Notes: a model not told the origin generated them from the letters alone. DNA of 64,000 nucleotides from Labia minor (GCA_963082975.1 OY720347.1:10584225-10648224), one strand, 5' to 3'; numbered from the stretch's first letter, positions 40,656 through 52,953 are shown. Program-made: numbers and translations.

Positions 40656-41395
40656 TTTTAATAAACTCCCCTTTTCTTTGCTTTTATTCTTTAATACAAT
40701 TCATAATTTAAGACTTTTTCTTTTATCTCTCTTTTTTTGGCAAATTATTACATAATAAATCAAAAAAAAAGAATGGGTTTAAAAATGAAAAAATAAAATT
40801 CTTGAAGGGTTCATCTCTATTAGTGTAAATTATTTTTATCGCAAAAGAGGGTAGAATCTGTTCATAATTGACCATCGCAAATTCATAAAATTATGTTTTT
40901 TGATTAAACGACTCCGGTGGGCGTCACTGGTTATAGTAATAAAATTATTTCAATAAAAGTATCAAATTTTCTAAATTAAATGGTTCGTAACCCTTAGAAA
41001 TATAATATAGATTATTATTTTATTATTTCTCAAAACTTTCTATTTCTATTGTCATTCCTTTGGCCAACCCTCTAATCAAATTTCATGAAATAAATTCATA
41101 ATTAATGGAAGCATTAATAATATAAATATACCTATAAAAATGATTAAAATAAATTATTTTGAGAAATTAAATTTTATTTTTACATAATAAATAATGGATG
41201 AAAAACAGAATGCTTAAATATTTTTTTAAGAATTTAAATAATTTTTAAAAATTTAAACTTAAAAAATTTGGTTTTTCTAATAATAATACTTCTGGCATTA
41301 GATTCTTTACTTTGTCTTTCAATCAATTTTTTAGATTTTATGATCTATTTTTTTTTTAATTTTAATTTTTGAGACAATTAATAATAGGCGTAAGA

Positions 41396-42025
41396 GATAT
41401 GTTCAAAAGAAAAGGTGAATTTTGAATTTTTGTGAGGTGTGTACATTCGATTATCGAAAATTTTTTTTATTCTGTTGGTACACATATGTTTCTCATATGG
41501 TGACATTATCAGCCATTTTGGATTAGTAGTTTGATTTTGACAACTGAAAAAGTTAGTCACGTTTTTGTGTGTTTTTCGATTTTTTACTTAAAAAAAACAA
41601 GGAAGCAATACAGTTCAAACGATCGGAATTGTGAAAAAACAAATCATGGATTCTGCACTACGATAATACACCAGCTCACACATCATTGCTTGTTCGTGAT
41701 TTTTTGTCAAAAAACAACACCGTAATCATGCCTTAACTACCGTATTCACCAGATTTGGCACCCTGCGACTTTTTTCTATTCCCAAAACTGAAGAGACCAA
41801 TGAAAAGAAAGCGTTTTGCCACAATTGATGAGATAAAGTCGGAATCGAAGAACGAGCTGATGACCATACCGAAAATCGCATTACAGAAGTGACGATTGGA
41901 AGAAGAGCTGGCATTAATGCATCCTATCTGAAGGGAATTACTTTGAAGGGGACAAAATGAATATTAATGAATGAATAAATATTTTTCGAAATAATTCAAA
42001 ATTCACCTTTTCTTTTGAACAGACA
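41396..42025 (+). pseudogene. mariner element, internally deleted
   Basis: GTTCAAAAGAAAAGGTGAAT near the left end is mirrored at about 42003-42022. The + strand reads WILHYDNTPAHTSLLVRDFL, then LPYSPDLAPCDFFLFPKLKR and FATIDEIKSESKNELM, with a stop before LPYSPD. The N-terminal half is gone. Same family as 54069-54672. Confidence 0.85.
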
Positions 42026-42128
42026 TCGTATATACATGAATAATGAGAATCAATCCATATTTTTGTTCTTCTTTTTGGATTATGATCTCTTTTGTTAGGG
42101 TTTTGTGTTTTTTCATCCTTGAAAGCAG

Positions 42129-42345
42129 TGCCACCCCCAATGGCACGAGCCTACCTCTCTCCCTCTTGCTTTCTGGTAGAGACCAATTAGAGACGGACAG
42201 ACAAAGACATCTGGAGAGCCGGCAACGATTTTGCCAGCTGACACCCGACACGAGACCTGCTTCAACACCACCAACAGTCAACAACCATTACAACAACACT
42301 AACAACAACAACAACAATGGTATACATTACACTGAAAACAAATAA
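42129..42345 (+). other. Exon-like island with Asn-rich end
   Basis: A pyrimidine-rich stretch precedes AG both at 42127-42128 and at 42178-42179. The frame reads GRDQLETDRQRHLESRQRF, QLTPDTRPASTPPTVN and then poly-Asn (AAC repeats). A possible GT donor is at 42320. The composition is clearly unlike the surroundings. No family recognised. An isolated exon of an unknown gene is possible. Confidence 0.3.
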
Positions 42346-42558
42346 AAACTTAAAATTGAATATCTAATATGTATTAATTTTCTGTAAAATAAAACAATAG
42401 GTAAGTGAAATAGAAAGCACAAATAATAAGATGGACGATGATAGCCCCCAAATTTGAATCTCAATAGTTTAAAATTTGGATACAATTAAAAGGAAGGGGA
42501 GATTTATTTATTTGGTATGTATCCAATATAATGTGTTTTTAAATATTATTTAAAAAAA

Positions 42559-42832
42559 GCTGGAGAGTCTCCACTCGACTATCTCACAAATTTGAATTGG
42601 AATAAATAACATAATTTATTTATTAAACCAGCGCATGTTTGGCTCTTTGTTGATGGCACGTGTTGGCGCGTGAGATTTGCAGTGTTAAAAAATTTATTCT
42701 CGTACTTTCAGCGATTCAATCAAGCTGAAATTCTATATATAGCAGTTTTATACAATTATTAATCATGTGAAAAATTATCAAACATATATCTTTATTTTCA
42801 CTTTTGAAAAAAAAAATCTAAACGTTGTAGGT
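42559..42832 (-). mobile_element. H1 Helentron-like element, truncated
   Basis: The 3' half of H1 in inverse orientation (hairpin, GCGCATGTTTGGCTCTTTG, CAGTGTTAAAAAATTTATT). It stops near 42832, where a segmentally duplicated block begins. Confidence 0.75.
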
Positions 42833-43720
42833 TTAAAGTTTAAATTTTTTAATTTAATTAATTCATTTATTATATTTCAATTATTTTCTATTATACCAAA
42901 TACATATATATTTTCAAATTATTTAAAATTATATTATAATACAATAGAATAGATAGAATGTAATGTGAATTGATATTATGAATAATCATGTATAAAACGC
43001 AATGAATTTAATAATAAATATTTATTTTTACATTATACTTGTATAATATAATATATATTACTTTTAAAAAATCTGGAGTGTCTCCATTCGACCATCTCGC
43101 AAATTTGAATTTAATTACCATATATTATATATTTAAATTTAATTTAATTAATTAAATTACAAATTAAGTATAATTGAATTTGATTAAATAATTAAAAAAA
43201 TTAAAATTAATGTTAAGTATTGTTATATATATATATATATATTTATAATTAAATTAATTAATTAAAATATATTAAATTTAAATTTAAAACCTTTAACTTC
43301 ATTTTTAAGTCAAAAAATTTTAAAAATTCATTCCGGTACTTTCAGCTGAAATTTAAGCTGAAATTCTATATATAGCAGTTTTATACAATTTTTAAACATG
43401 TGAAAAACTATCAAACATATATTTTTATTTTTACTGTCAGTTTAAAGGAAAAAAATGAAAACATGGTAGGTAATGGTCCTCTTCCAAATGAACTGCATTT
43501 TTCAAAAGTTGATAGAAAACTATGTATTTTGAATAATGCCCGTGTATCAAATATCATTTTTCTAGCTCAAACCGTTTTTTCGTAATCTTGTCTACATACA
43601 TACACACATACACACACACATACATACATTTTTCTCAACCTTAGTGAAAATGATTCAGGAACCTTCAAAACGTATAAAAACATCAAAATTTCGACATCGA
43701 AAATTTTCTGGCGATCTAGT
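42832..43720 (-). repeat. Segmental duplication, copy 1 (contains an H1)
   Basis: It contains an H1 (43072-43720, inverse) plus about 200 bases of flank (GTGAATTGATATTATG, ATGTATAAAACGCAATGAAT). Both the flank and the H1 recur at 48848-49665. Confidence 0.75.
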
Positions 43721-43970
43721 AAAAACTAAAAATATAAATTAATATGAACTTATGAACCACTTATTATTTATTTATTTATTTATACTTATTTTTTTCTTGT
43801 ATAATTAAAACATTTATTAGATATTTTCAATATTATTATTATTATTTTTTTTTTGATGGATTGCTAAAATTTGCCAGGTATTGTATTTTAATATTTATAA
43901 TATAATAATAAAATATTTTAACTAATAATAATCCAATAGAATATGTATTAAGTGAATTGATAAATGAGTT

Positions 43971-44095
43971 GTGCTCTCATCACCTGGAACAAATAAATAT
44001 GTTCCCCAGGGAGCCAGATGGCGAACAGACGGTCACAAAAAGAGCAGAGAGGAGCCCCATTTGGAGGATAGATTAGCATCCGATTCTGAAATCCT
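43971..44095. other. Less A/T-rich island, possible exon
   Basis: TGTTCCCCAG precedes GGAGCCAGATGGCGAACAG on the + strand. One frame reads GARWRTDGHKKSREEPHLED. No clear GT donor follows. Unknown. Confidence 0.2.
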
Positions 44096-44607
44096 TTTAC
44101 TTCTATCTCTTTCTCTAAGTTTTATTAAAACTAATTATTATCATTATTATTATTGTATTTTTTTAACATTATACATATAAAAGAAAATTGCAAAAAAAAA
44201 GAATAGTGGTGGATTGTTTTTATTATATTATAAACTTAATTTTGTGGTTGAATTTCATAAAAATTACTTGATTTTATCTTTCATTAATTTTATTCTTTAT
44301 AATTTTAATAGAAATGATTCCTATAGAATCAAATATATTTATAATACATATTATCATAGATCTATAATAAGTAATAATAATTAAGTGAATAAGTTTATAA
44401 AAAAAAAATAATATTATAAAATGGTACATTTTGCATATTCTAGAGCATGCTTGTCCAAAGTGCGGCCCAAAACCCTTTGAGATGCGGCCAAAACACAAAC
44501 TATGAAAATATTTAAATTTGCTCATTTCTACTAAAAACAATTAATCTTTGCAATATTTTTCATATTCATTTATAATTTTATAAATATATCTAATTCAAAT
44601 AAAAAAA

Positions 44608-45450
44608 GCTGGAGTGTCTCCACTCGACTATCTCGCAATTTGAATTGGATTAAATAACATATTGTAATGATATTTTAAACATATCATTAATCGTTAAACT
44701 TTATTTTTTATTTTTTTTTATTTAAAAATAAATTTATTTTTGGAAGGGATTATTATTGTAATACGTTTCCCCAGAAGAGACTAGTTGTTGAAAAGAGACA
44801 AGGGCAGTCGTTCGTGGCTACCGTCGAGAGCAGACGGACTTTATTGGAAGAAAAAAGGACCACCATTACACTCGGTCGTCCACGGACTCTCTTACAAAAG
44901 GACCGGCCACATTATTAACAAAAAATATTGTTTTTCAAGGATTGTTTTTTTAATTTTTTTTAATCTAAGAATTAAAAAAAATTGTTTCACATCAAATATT
45001 GGTTTCTCTATAATTTTTATAAAACGTCTTTTTTTCTTTTTTTATAAAAAATATAAAAAAATTACTGTATATAAAATTATAATTTAAAAGATTTATATTT
45101 AAATCTTTAAAGGTTTTAAAAATTTATATTTAAACATTAAATATATAATAAATCTTATTATAAATTTTTATTCTTCATAATAAATTTAATTTTTTTTCTT
45201 TTTTTGTAGTCCAGCTCTCCAGGGCAGTTCACGCCGATTCAAAGTCCACCCTTTTCCATTACACATATGAGACCAACCCTTCTTTTTCTTAGATTTTCCC
45301 TTTCAATACCAACCCCAATACAAATATTATATTTAAATTAAATTTAATTAATTATATTTATTAAACCAGCGCATGTTTGGCTCTTTGTTGATGGTACCAC
45401 GTCACGTGTCGCGTGAGATTTGCAGTGTTAAAAAGTTAATTCTGGCATTA
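44608..45450 (-). mobile_element. H1 element split by a 665-bp insert
   Basis: The hairpin side is at 44608-44660 and the ACCAGCGCATGTTTGGC side at 45326-45450. Between them lies foreign sequence. The 5' half of H1 is absent. Confidence 0.65.
44661..45325. other. Unknown insert with two exon-like islands
   Basis: Island 1 (44774-44915) follows TTTCCCCAG. One + frame reads KRLVVEKRQGQSFVATVESR onward to a stop. Island 2 (45211-45270) follows TTTTTGTAG and reads SSSPGQFTPIQSPPFPLHI then TGA. Both sit inside a transposon stack, so a captured gene piece or an unknown retroelement is as likely as a host gene. Confidence 0.3.
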
Positions 45451-45509
45451 TTTTTCTTTTTGCAATGTGGCCCTCGAATGGTCATAGTTTAGACACTCAT
45501 GTTCTAGAG

Positions 45510-45608
45510 CAGTGATTCTCAACTTAGAGTGACGCGAGAATTTCAAAAGTGTTCCGCGAGATTATGAGGCTCTTAACATTCCCGACTTTTTTTTCTAAAT
45601 TTAGTTCT
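45510..45608. mobile_element. hAT-like MITE fragment
   Basis: It starts CAGTGATTCTCAAC and follows the 15337 copy (TTCCGCGAGATTATGA, GCTCTTAAC, CCGACTTTTTTT) until the H2 cluster cuts in. A decayed GGTTGAGAATTGAT at 49722 may be its other end. Confidence 0.6.
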
Positions 45609-46243
45609 AATAAGTTGACTTGAGGCCAGGTCCGAACCGACCGACGTTGAAGTAAATTAATTTCCAGCTACAGAAACAATTTCAAATAATTTTAATATAT
45701 CTATTAATGTAATAAAAAACAGATAGGCATAGAACATAAATATTTTTCATTTTATTTTATTTATATTATATATGCAAGACCAGACTGTGACGTCATGAAT
45801 GGCTGGATGATGTCATATAATTTTAAATCAAGAAAAAACTAATATATATGATTTTTCTCGAGGATAAAACCAATACAAAGTGCATGATTCGTGGTTATAT
45901 ATAAAAAAATCTCCTCATGTGAAATTTGGTATGAAAATAACCCTTCCCTTCCTATCGTCGATCGCTAATACTACCACTTCCGGTTTCCGGATTTGCACCA
46001 AAAGTTGATCAATTCATCCCACTGATGCATTAAGTAAATATACCAAATTTTATCAAAATCCGTTGAGCGGTTCAGACTGTACACATCTATACGGACGGAT
46101 AGACGGACAGACGGACGGACAGACATCATGCTAAAAATACTTTTTTCTGTTTAGAAAATGCATGATTCGTGGAGATATGTAAAAATCTCCACATGTGAAA
46201 TTTGGTGTGAAAACAATACCTCCCTTACTATCGTCGGTCGGTA
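45609..46243 (-). mobile_element. H2 Helentron-like element, left of a head-to-head pair
   Basis: Full H2 in inverse orientation. The 3' hairpin arm is changed (GACTTGAGGCCAGGTC) and weakened. Only 46 bases separate it from the opposite-oriented cluster at 46290. Confidence 0.8.
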
Positions 46244-46289
46244 ATTAATATAATTCTACAAATTTCTATATAATATATAATTTTTTATT

Positions 46290-47382
46290 ACCGACCGACG
46301 ATAGTAAGGGAGGTATTGTTTTCACACCAAATTTCACATGTGGAGATTTTTACATATCTCCACGAATCATGCATTTTCTAAACTGAAAAAAGTATTTTTA
46401 GCATGATGTCTGTCCGTCTGTCCGTCCGTATAGATGTGTACAGCCTGAACGGCTGAACCGATTTTGATGAAATTTGGTATATTTACTTAATGCATCAGTG
46501 GGATGAATTGATCAACTTTTGGTGCAATTCCGGAAACCGGAAGTGGTAGTATTAGCGATCGACGATAGGAAGGAAAGGGTTATTTTCACACCAAAGGAGA
46601 TTTTTACCGACCGACGATAGTAAGGGAGATATTGTTTTCACACCAAATTTCACATGTGGAGATTTTTACATATCTCCACGAATCATGCATTTTCTTAACA
46701 GAAAAAAGTATTTTTAGCATCATGTCTGTCCGTCCGTCCGTCCGTCCGTGCGTATAGATGTGTACAGCCTGAACGGCTCAACCGATTTTGATGAAATTTG
46801 GTATATTTACTTAATGCATCAGTGGGATGAATTGATCAACTTTTGGTGCAAATCCGGAAACCGGAAGTGGTCCGTCCGTCCGTCCGTCCGTCCGTATAGA
46901 TGTGTACAGCCTGAACGGCTCAACCGATTTTGATGAAATTTGGTATCTTTACTTAATGCATCAGTGGGATGAATTGATCAACTTTTGGTACAAATCCGGA
47001 AACCGGAAGTGGTAGTATTAGCGATCGACGATAAGAAGGGAAGGGTTATTTTCGCACCAAATTTCACATAAGGAGATTTTTTTACATATCACCACGATTG
47101 TATTGGTTTTATCCTCGGGAAAAATCATCTTCATTATGTTTTTCTTAATTTAAAATTATATGACGTCACCCAGCCCTTCATGACGTCACAGCCTCGGGTA
47201 ACGCCGGCTACTTCAGCTATATATTATAAATAAAATAAAATTAAAAATATTTATGTTTTATCCATATCTGTTTTTTATTACATTAATAGATATATTAAAA
47301 TTATTTGAAATTGTTTCTGTAGCTGGAAATTAAGTTTTCAAACCGTCGGTCGGTTCGGACCTGGCCACAGGTCAACTTATTT
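46290..47382 (+). mobile_element. H2 cluster: two 5' partial units then a complete 3' unit
   Basis: Unit 1 (46290-46605) and unit 2 (46606-46870) both begin ACCGACCGACGATAG and break off inside the element. Unit 3 (46871-47382) begins in the TCCG repeat and runs to the hairpin and GGTCAACTTATT. Unit 1 shares private changes with the 39606 copy. Confidence 0.82.
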
Positions 47383-48847
47383 TAAGTTCTAATATTCTAT
47401 AATATTAAAAGTAAAATTAAATTAAATATTACTCCTAATTGATTAATATTTTCCAAATAAAGTAAGTAATATTTTTTATATTTAAATTTATATTTTGAAA
47501 ATTTAAGTGAAAACGAAGATCTAAATGAGAGAAAACCTCGATTGGCTAAAGAAAGAAGGGTACGATGATTATCTCGGAAAAAAGTAAAATACGTCTAAAT
47601 ATTTTTGTTGATGATATTGAATTGTTATTTTCTTTATACACATATTTAATTAAATTATTTATTTATTGACATATGATGTTACTTTGTATTCGTTGAAAAT
47701 ATCACTAAGAAATAGAGTAGTAAAAATTTGTAAGTAGCTCATTATATTTAATTTTATTAAATATTTTTTTAACAAAGATGTCCTATGATGATATAAATTA
47801 AACATTGTTTGGCTAAACCATGTTCATTTTTCTGAGGACATCTATACATAAATTTTCATAAAATAAATTATTAATATGGTATATATAATATAAGTAAAAT
47901 AAATATTTTATAAAATAACGTTTTTCTAATGGACTAAAAAGAATAAAATAATTTTTCTATAACCCTGACAAAGTTTATGGATGAATTGCTTCATATTCAA
48001 CGAAAAACTTTGGGCGCTTTTAGTGTGATTACAATGCAATTTCTATAGAGATACTCGTTTTTGAACAGGTATACTAGAAATTTTATCAATTAATTTTACC
48101 AACCAATTTTATTTCATTTTTAATTAATTATTCCACTTTTGGGTAGGACACAATATACATATATCTACAAAAAGTTTTTTGAATTCTTTTTTGAATTGGG
48201 ATTCTAAATTTTTTGGGTTTATTAAAATGTGGCGGCTCTGGATAAAGAAGATAAGTTGGCAAAGTACTGTGAAATTTCGTATTCTGTCGATTTTCTTAAA
48301 TTTCATTAAACAACATTCGTTAAATTTTAATTAAATAGTATAATAAAACTAATATTAAGAAGTATTATATTGTATTATATTATTTACAATTTGCTATATA
48401 ATTAATTTAATGATTAAATTAAAAAATAAATATTAAAACAAAAAGAAAATGAAGATTTTTTAAAAATGTTATACTACTTCGGGGGTACAGGGGTAAGAGC
48501 CTTTGTTTTGATCCTAAAAGCGTTAAAGGGCAAGTCAAGGGGAGGTTGTGCATAGATAGTCAGATGTCAGATGTCAATTGATCCTATTAGTGGAGTCTTT
48601 TTTTTTGTTCATTTGGCAAAATAGGCGTCCGTATGCCAGGTCACGGTTGTCTGCACGTTGGCTTCACCATTGACTGATTGTAATTGGTTTAGTTTTTTTA
48701 GTAATTTAACTAACTAACGAGATGCCCCCTGTGCTGATCATAATTCATTCATCCCTTGCCGATGAACCATGAAGATGACGATTCCTAATTAGCACCCCGA
48801 TTAACGAATATTTTTTTATTTTTATTTTATTTTTTAATTAATAACCA
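47383..48847. other. Mixed spacer with one repeat and Helitron remains
   Basis: It contains the inverse 120-bp repeat (47906-48019) and a decayed HelA 3' end near 48476-48540 (CGGGGGTACAGGGGTAAGAG). An unknown less A/T-rich stretch lies at 48600-48790. Around 47487-47560 one + frame reads NLSENEDLNERKPRLAKERR then stop. Too little to call. Confidence 0.4.
47906..48019 (-). repeat. 120-bp interspersed repeat, copy 2
   Basis: Inverse copy of 23427-23547 and 63058-63168 (GACAAAGTTTATGGATGAAT, CGAAAAACTTTGGGCGC). Confidence 0.75.
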
Positions 48848-49665
48848 TTAAAAAGTTTAAATTTATTAATTTAATTAATTCATTTATTATTTCAATTATT
48901 TTAAAATTTTATTATAGATAGAATGTAATGTGAATTGATATTATGTATAATCATGTGTAAAACGCAATGAATTTAATAATAAATAGTTATTTTTATATTA
49001 TACTTGTATAATATAATATATATTACTTTTAAAAAAATTGGAGTGTCTCCATTCGACTATCTCGCAATTTGAATTTAATTACTATATATTATATATTTAA
49101 ATTTAATTTAATTAATTAAATTATAAATGAAATATAATTGAATTTGATTAATTAATTAAAAAAATTAAAATTAAAATTAAGTATTGTTATTTAATTAAAT
49201 TAATTAATTAAAATAGATTAAATTTAAATTTAAAATCTTTAACTTCATTTTTAAGTCAAGAAATTTTAAAAATTCATTCCGGTACTTTCAGCTGAAATTT
49301 AAGCCGAAATTCTATATATAGCAGTTTTATACAATTTTTATTCATGTGAAAAACTATCAAACATATATTTTTATTTTTAAAAGTTTAAAAGAAAAAAAAA
49401 TGTAATCATGGTAGGTAATGGTCCTCTTCCGAATGAGCTGCATTTCTCAAAAGTTGATAGAAAACTACGAATTTTGAATAATGCCTGTGTATCAAATATC
49501 ATTATTCTAGCTCAAACCGTTTTTGCGTAGTCTTGTCTGCATACACACACACACACGCATTTTTCTCTTCCTTATTGAAAATGAATCAAGGACATTCAAA
49601 ACGTATAAAAACATCAAAATCTAGACATCGAAAATTTTTGTGATCGCAATCATGACGATATAGTA
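48848..49665 (-). repeat. Segmental duplication, copy 2 (contains an H1)
   Basis: Same order as 42832-43720: A/T-rich flank, GTGAATTGATATTATG, then an inverse H1 from 49039 to 49665 with hairpin GGAGTGTCTCC and the GACATCGAAAATTTT end. Confidence 0.75.
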
Positions 49666-49799
49666 AAAACATTTAAATAAATAAAAATAATTTTTTATTA
49701 AAAAATAAGGAAAAAGAGGTTGAGAATTGATCCCTTTAAAATGTTGGACATATATATATATATATATATATATTAACGGTTTGTAATTTGGGAATCAAT

Positions 49800-50010
49800 T
49801 TGCAATGGTCCCTCCCGACTGATTAGTGTAATATTAGAGTGTGTATGTGTGGGGAGGGAGGCTACGGTCTCTTGCACTCACCTTATGACATATCATGTTT
49901 GTATTGGTCTCCACTCGATTACAACCCATCTGTCCTCGTCAAAAGCTATTTAAAGGGATTCACCACCACTGGGTGACCTCACCCACTCCAACCAACCGTA
50001 AGAGTTAATT
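49800..50010. promoter_or_regulatory. Promoter- or exon-like island
   Basis: On the + strand TATTTAAAG (about 49948-49956) is followed after some 40 bases by AACC|GTAAGAG, a possible TATA box, short leader and donor. On the minus strand, ATGGGTTGTAATCGAGTGG leads to CATAAG|GTGAGT. Either reading, or neither, may be right. Confidence 0.2.
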
Positions 50011-50248
50011 TACAAATGATAGGTACATGAGGTAGGGGAGGGGGAAGTGATAGGTGAAAGGAGAAACCGAGAATATTAATTAATCTTTCATATTAAAAGT
50101 TATTTTATATTGGAACTAAGACATTGTACATAATAAATATTAAAATTTTTCGCAATTCTTTTAACTATTAATTATTTTATAGTAAAAAATATTATCTATA
50201 CTTATTCATTGAATTTGTATCATATTAGAATATTTAGACTATTTTTAT

Positions 50249-51047
50249 AAAGGGTTATCATAAAAGAACGGTGCGGTTTCGAACATTGTTTAAAGAAAAA
50301 CAGAATTACTTACAGTTAATGTTGTTTATTAATCTAATTTGTCGTCTCATACAGTTTTTTTACCTAATTGAGAAACTTCAATATGGGCGCCCTTACGTCG
50401 GAACGATAATCAACTTCTCTCCAAACATTCGCTAATATTTCTTCGGTTATGGTTGTCATTGCTTCATTAATCCTGTTTTTTAAGTGGTTCAGGTCGTGAA
50501 TTTTTTGTGAATAAACAATGTTTTTGATGTAACCCCACAAGAAAAAATCACAATCGTCCGTCTTGTTGGAAATGAAGTTGCTGAATGTTTTCGAGTTCAT
50601 CTATCTGAGGAAAGCAATAATTGAAGGACTTTTAATTGCCGATTGTCTAATTAGCTCAACCGTTTCGTCTGGTACACTTGGTCTGCCGGTTGATTTCCGT
50701 TTCTGAACTGATCCAGTTTCTTCAAATTGTTTAAACCAGCGTGTTATGTTATTTTTGTGTGTGGTGGATCTCTTCCAAATTCACGTTGGAACGCACGTTG
50801 AACTAAAATTAAGGATTTTAATTCAGCCATCAATAAAACACACTTTGCTTTATCTTCAACAGAGAACATAGTAACTCACTAAACTCACCGCAACAACAGT
50901 ACAAGAACTGATGTTGAGGTTAGAACAGCTTATAAATAAACTTTTGGGTTGTAGGCTTTCAGAGATACCAATATAACATTTAGAAATTTCCCTACAATCT
51001 TCTTACGAATTACTGAAACCGCACCATTCTTTAGTATTAACCCTGTA
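50249..51047 (-). pseudogene. mariner/Tc1-superfamily element, middle deleted
   Basis: Ends carry a similar inverted repeat (AAGGGTTATCATAAAAGAAC; inverse of TAGTATTAACCCTG). On the minus strand the N-terminus reads MFSVEDKAKCVLLMAELKS, then a helix-turn-helix part ending GRPSVPDETVELI. After the deletion comes the C-terminus: FFLWGYIKNIVYSQKIHDL and LANVWREVDYRSDVRAP. Confidence 0.85.
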
Positions 51048-51690
51048 TTAAATTTTATTAATAGTATATAATAGATAATTTATATTTATGAATATTATAT
51101 TAAATATACACATAAATTAACTTTAAATGACAATATATCAAACAAACAACAACAACATTAAAATAATAGTTTATAATATTAGTTATTAGTTATTAGTTAT
51201 TAACTATTATTCAATTATATTTATATATCGATTTTAAGACTCAATATTTATATTTAATTTACATACAATATTAAAATTTAAATATATTTTGGAGAAAAAA
51301 ATTTCTTTATTTAATATTTTAAACTGAAATCCCCCCATTAAAATTAAAATTTATAAAATAAATCCTTAATATATTTTTGGGCAGGAAAGATGATTCCATA
51401 AGAAAAGAACTCTCATTTATGGAGAACGTGCTTGCTGTACTTATCCTGTTGTAACTTTCTTGTCAGACACAATCATTTTGTTGGTTTTACATCTTTGGGG
51501 TAGGTATTCACTTTCCTCTCAGTTAATTCGAATCTAACAGGAAAAAGTTAATACAAGGACAGTTATGAATTCGTGCTGATTGTTATTTCTGGCTTATGGG
51601 CAACGAAAGGATAATATCCCAACGGGATGGAACGACATGATTACTTGATAGAAAAGAATAGTAGGAATGTTTTGCCTTCTATGGATGAAA
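51048..51690. other. Spacer with unknown less A/T-rich part
   Basis: 51365-51690 is visibly less A/T-rich than its surroundings but has no recognisable protein or repeat. The rest is A/T-rich. Confidence 0.35.
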
Positions 51691-51699
51691 AAAGGATTG

Positions 51700-51880
51700 A
51701 ATTCTTTCCTTCAGGAATATTTTGGTAAAATTTCATAGTAATCGACATTTTGAATCTTTAGAATTTCAATTTCTCGGACAGATAGATAGATAGACATGAA
51801 AAATTCTAGTCATAATATATATTATTTGGATTCTTCAGATCATGAAAAGTGAAGATATGCAAAAAAAATTTTAATATTTA
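51700..51880 (-). mobile_element. HelA Helitron 5' region, decayed
   Basis: In inverse orientation it matches GCATATCTTC, TTTCATGA, AGAATCCAAA and TTTTTCATGTCTATCTATC of the Helitrons at 9788 and 58514. The GTCT repeat has become GATA. Confidence 0.5.
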
Positions 51881-51998
51881 GTAATATGCATACAAAAACT
51901 TTTTGATATCTTATCCTATATAGGTACAATATATATTAAATTGTAACTTGAAATTTCTATTGTACCTTTTTTACTTATTCTTAAAATTAAATATAATA

Positions 51999-52848
51999 CA
52001 GAGTCACATTGTAAAAAGGGGACGGGATTTTGAAGAGTAATAAAAACCCTAATTCAAATGATAAAATATTTATTTAAACATCAAAAGACTCAGAAACTTA
52101 AACTTTTTTATGTACTTTAAAAAGTTTCGATGTGTGCTCCCCCCGTCCCACGACAGAAAATCTCCCGCTACGTGTTTTGAAGCATTGCAGGAGTCACAGT
52201 TGCAATAGCTGCATTTCAGATACTGAAAATCACGAATTTTTTCACCATAAACGATGTTCTTAACTTAGCCCCAAAAGGAAAAATCCAAATGCGTCATATA
52301 AGGAATTGGCCATGAAACAGAACCAATCCAAGTCCAGTGAGGAAATCTGTTGTTGATAGCATCTTGGACGATTAGGCTATGGTGACATGGAGCTTCATCC
52401 TGTTGGAAAATGCTCTTAATTAATCCCTTTCAATCTCTTGGACTTGAGGGAACACATACATTTCCAACATGTCCAAATATGGGATTGTCTGTAACCGTGT
52501 TTTCTGCAAACATGAAAGGGCCGACAATACTATCCACCATCACCGTCCACAGCAAACGTTGACTTTTGGTGAATCACGTATGTACTTGAAAACTTCATTT
52601 GGTTGTTGATCTCCTCATATACGACAATTATGGCGGTTTACACAACCACTAATATGAAATGATACCTTATCACTCACTAAATAAGATTTTGTTCAGATAG
52701 TTTTCATCGTCACCAATGTTAATTAAAGTCTGAACGGAAAAGTCGAAGCGCTTAAGCTTATCTGCTGATTTTATTTCAAGTTTCAACTGAATTTTGTAAG
52801 CATATCATTTGTACAACAAAATCCCGTAAACCTTTTTTGATGATCCTG
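51999..52848 (-). pseudogene. mariner/Tc1-superfamily transposase relic, second family
   Basis: Edges CAGAGTCACATTGTAAAAAG and the inverse of a TGATGATCCTG end are imperfect repeats, each next to TA. The minus strand reads LSDKVSFHISGCVNRHNCRI, FQQDEAPCHHSLIVQDAINN and FSFWG.VKNIVYGEKIRD (DDE blocks), with stops and frameshifts. The N-terminal part is lost. Confidence 0.85.
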
Positions 52849-52953
52849 TATTTACATTCATATTTCTAAATTGATAATTATAATAAATAAAGGTCACTTT
52901 TATAATTCAGAGTTTGTTTTCGGAGTTTATCAAAAAAATATAATTAAAAAAAC

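Larger units (their letters stand above)
44446..45501. mobile_element. hAT MITE with 8-bp duplication, carrying nested inserts
   Basis: TTCTAGAG lies outside both ends (44438-44445 and 45502-45509). Ends are CATGCTTGTCCAAAGTGCGG and the inverse of a GGGCCACATTG...CATGAG edge. Joining the outer parts leaves a MITE of about 215 bp. The rest is H1 (44608-44660 and 45326-45450) plus a further insert. Confidence 0.75.

Noticed and set aside
44274-44540. 88-residue minus-strand frame
   Set aside because: Crosses the edge of the hAT MITE, and its upstream half encodes the MITE terminus.
46748-46933. 61-residue reading frame
   Set aside because: Spans the TCCG repeat and body of H2, and appears only because of the tandem unit.
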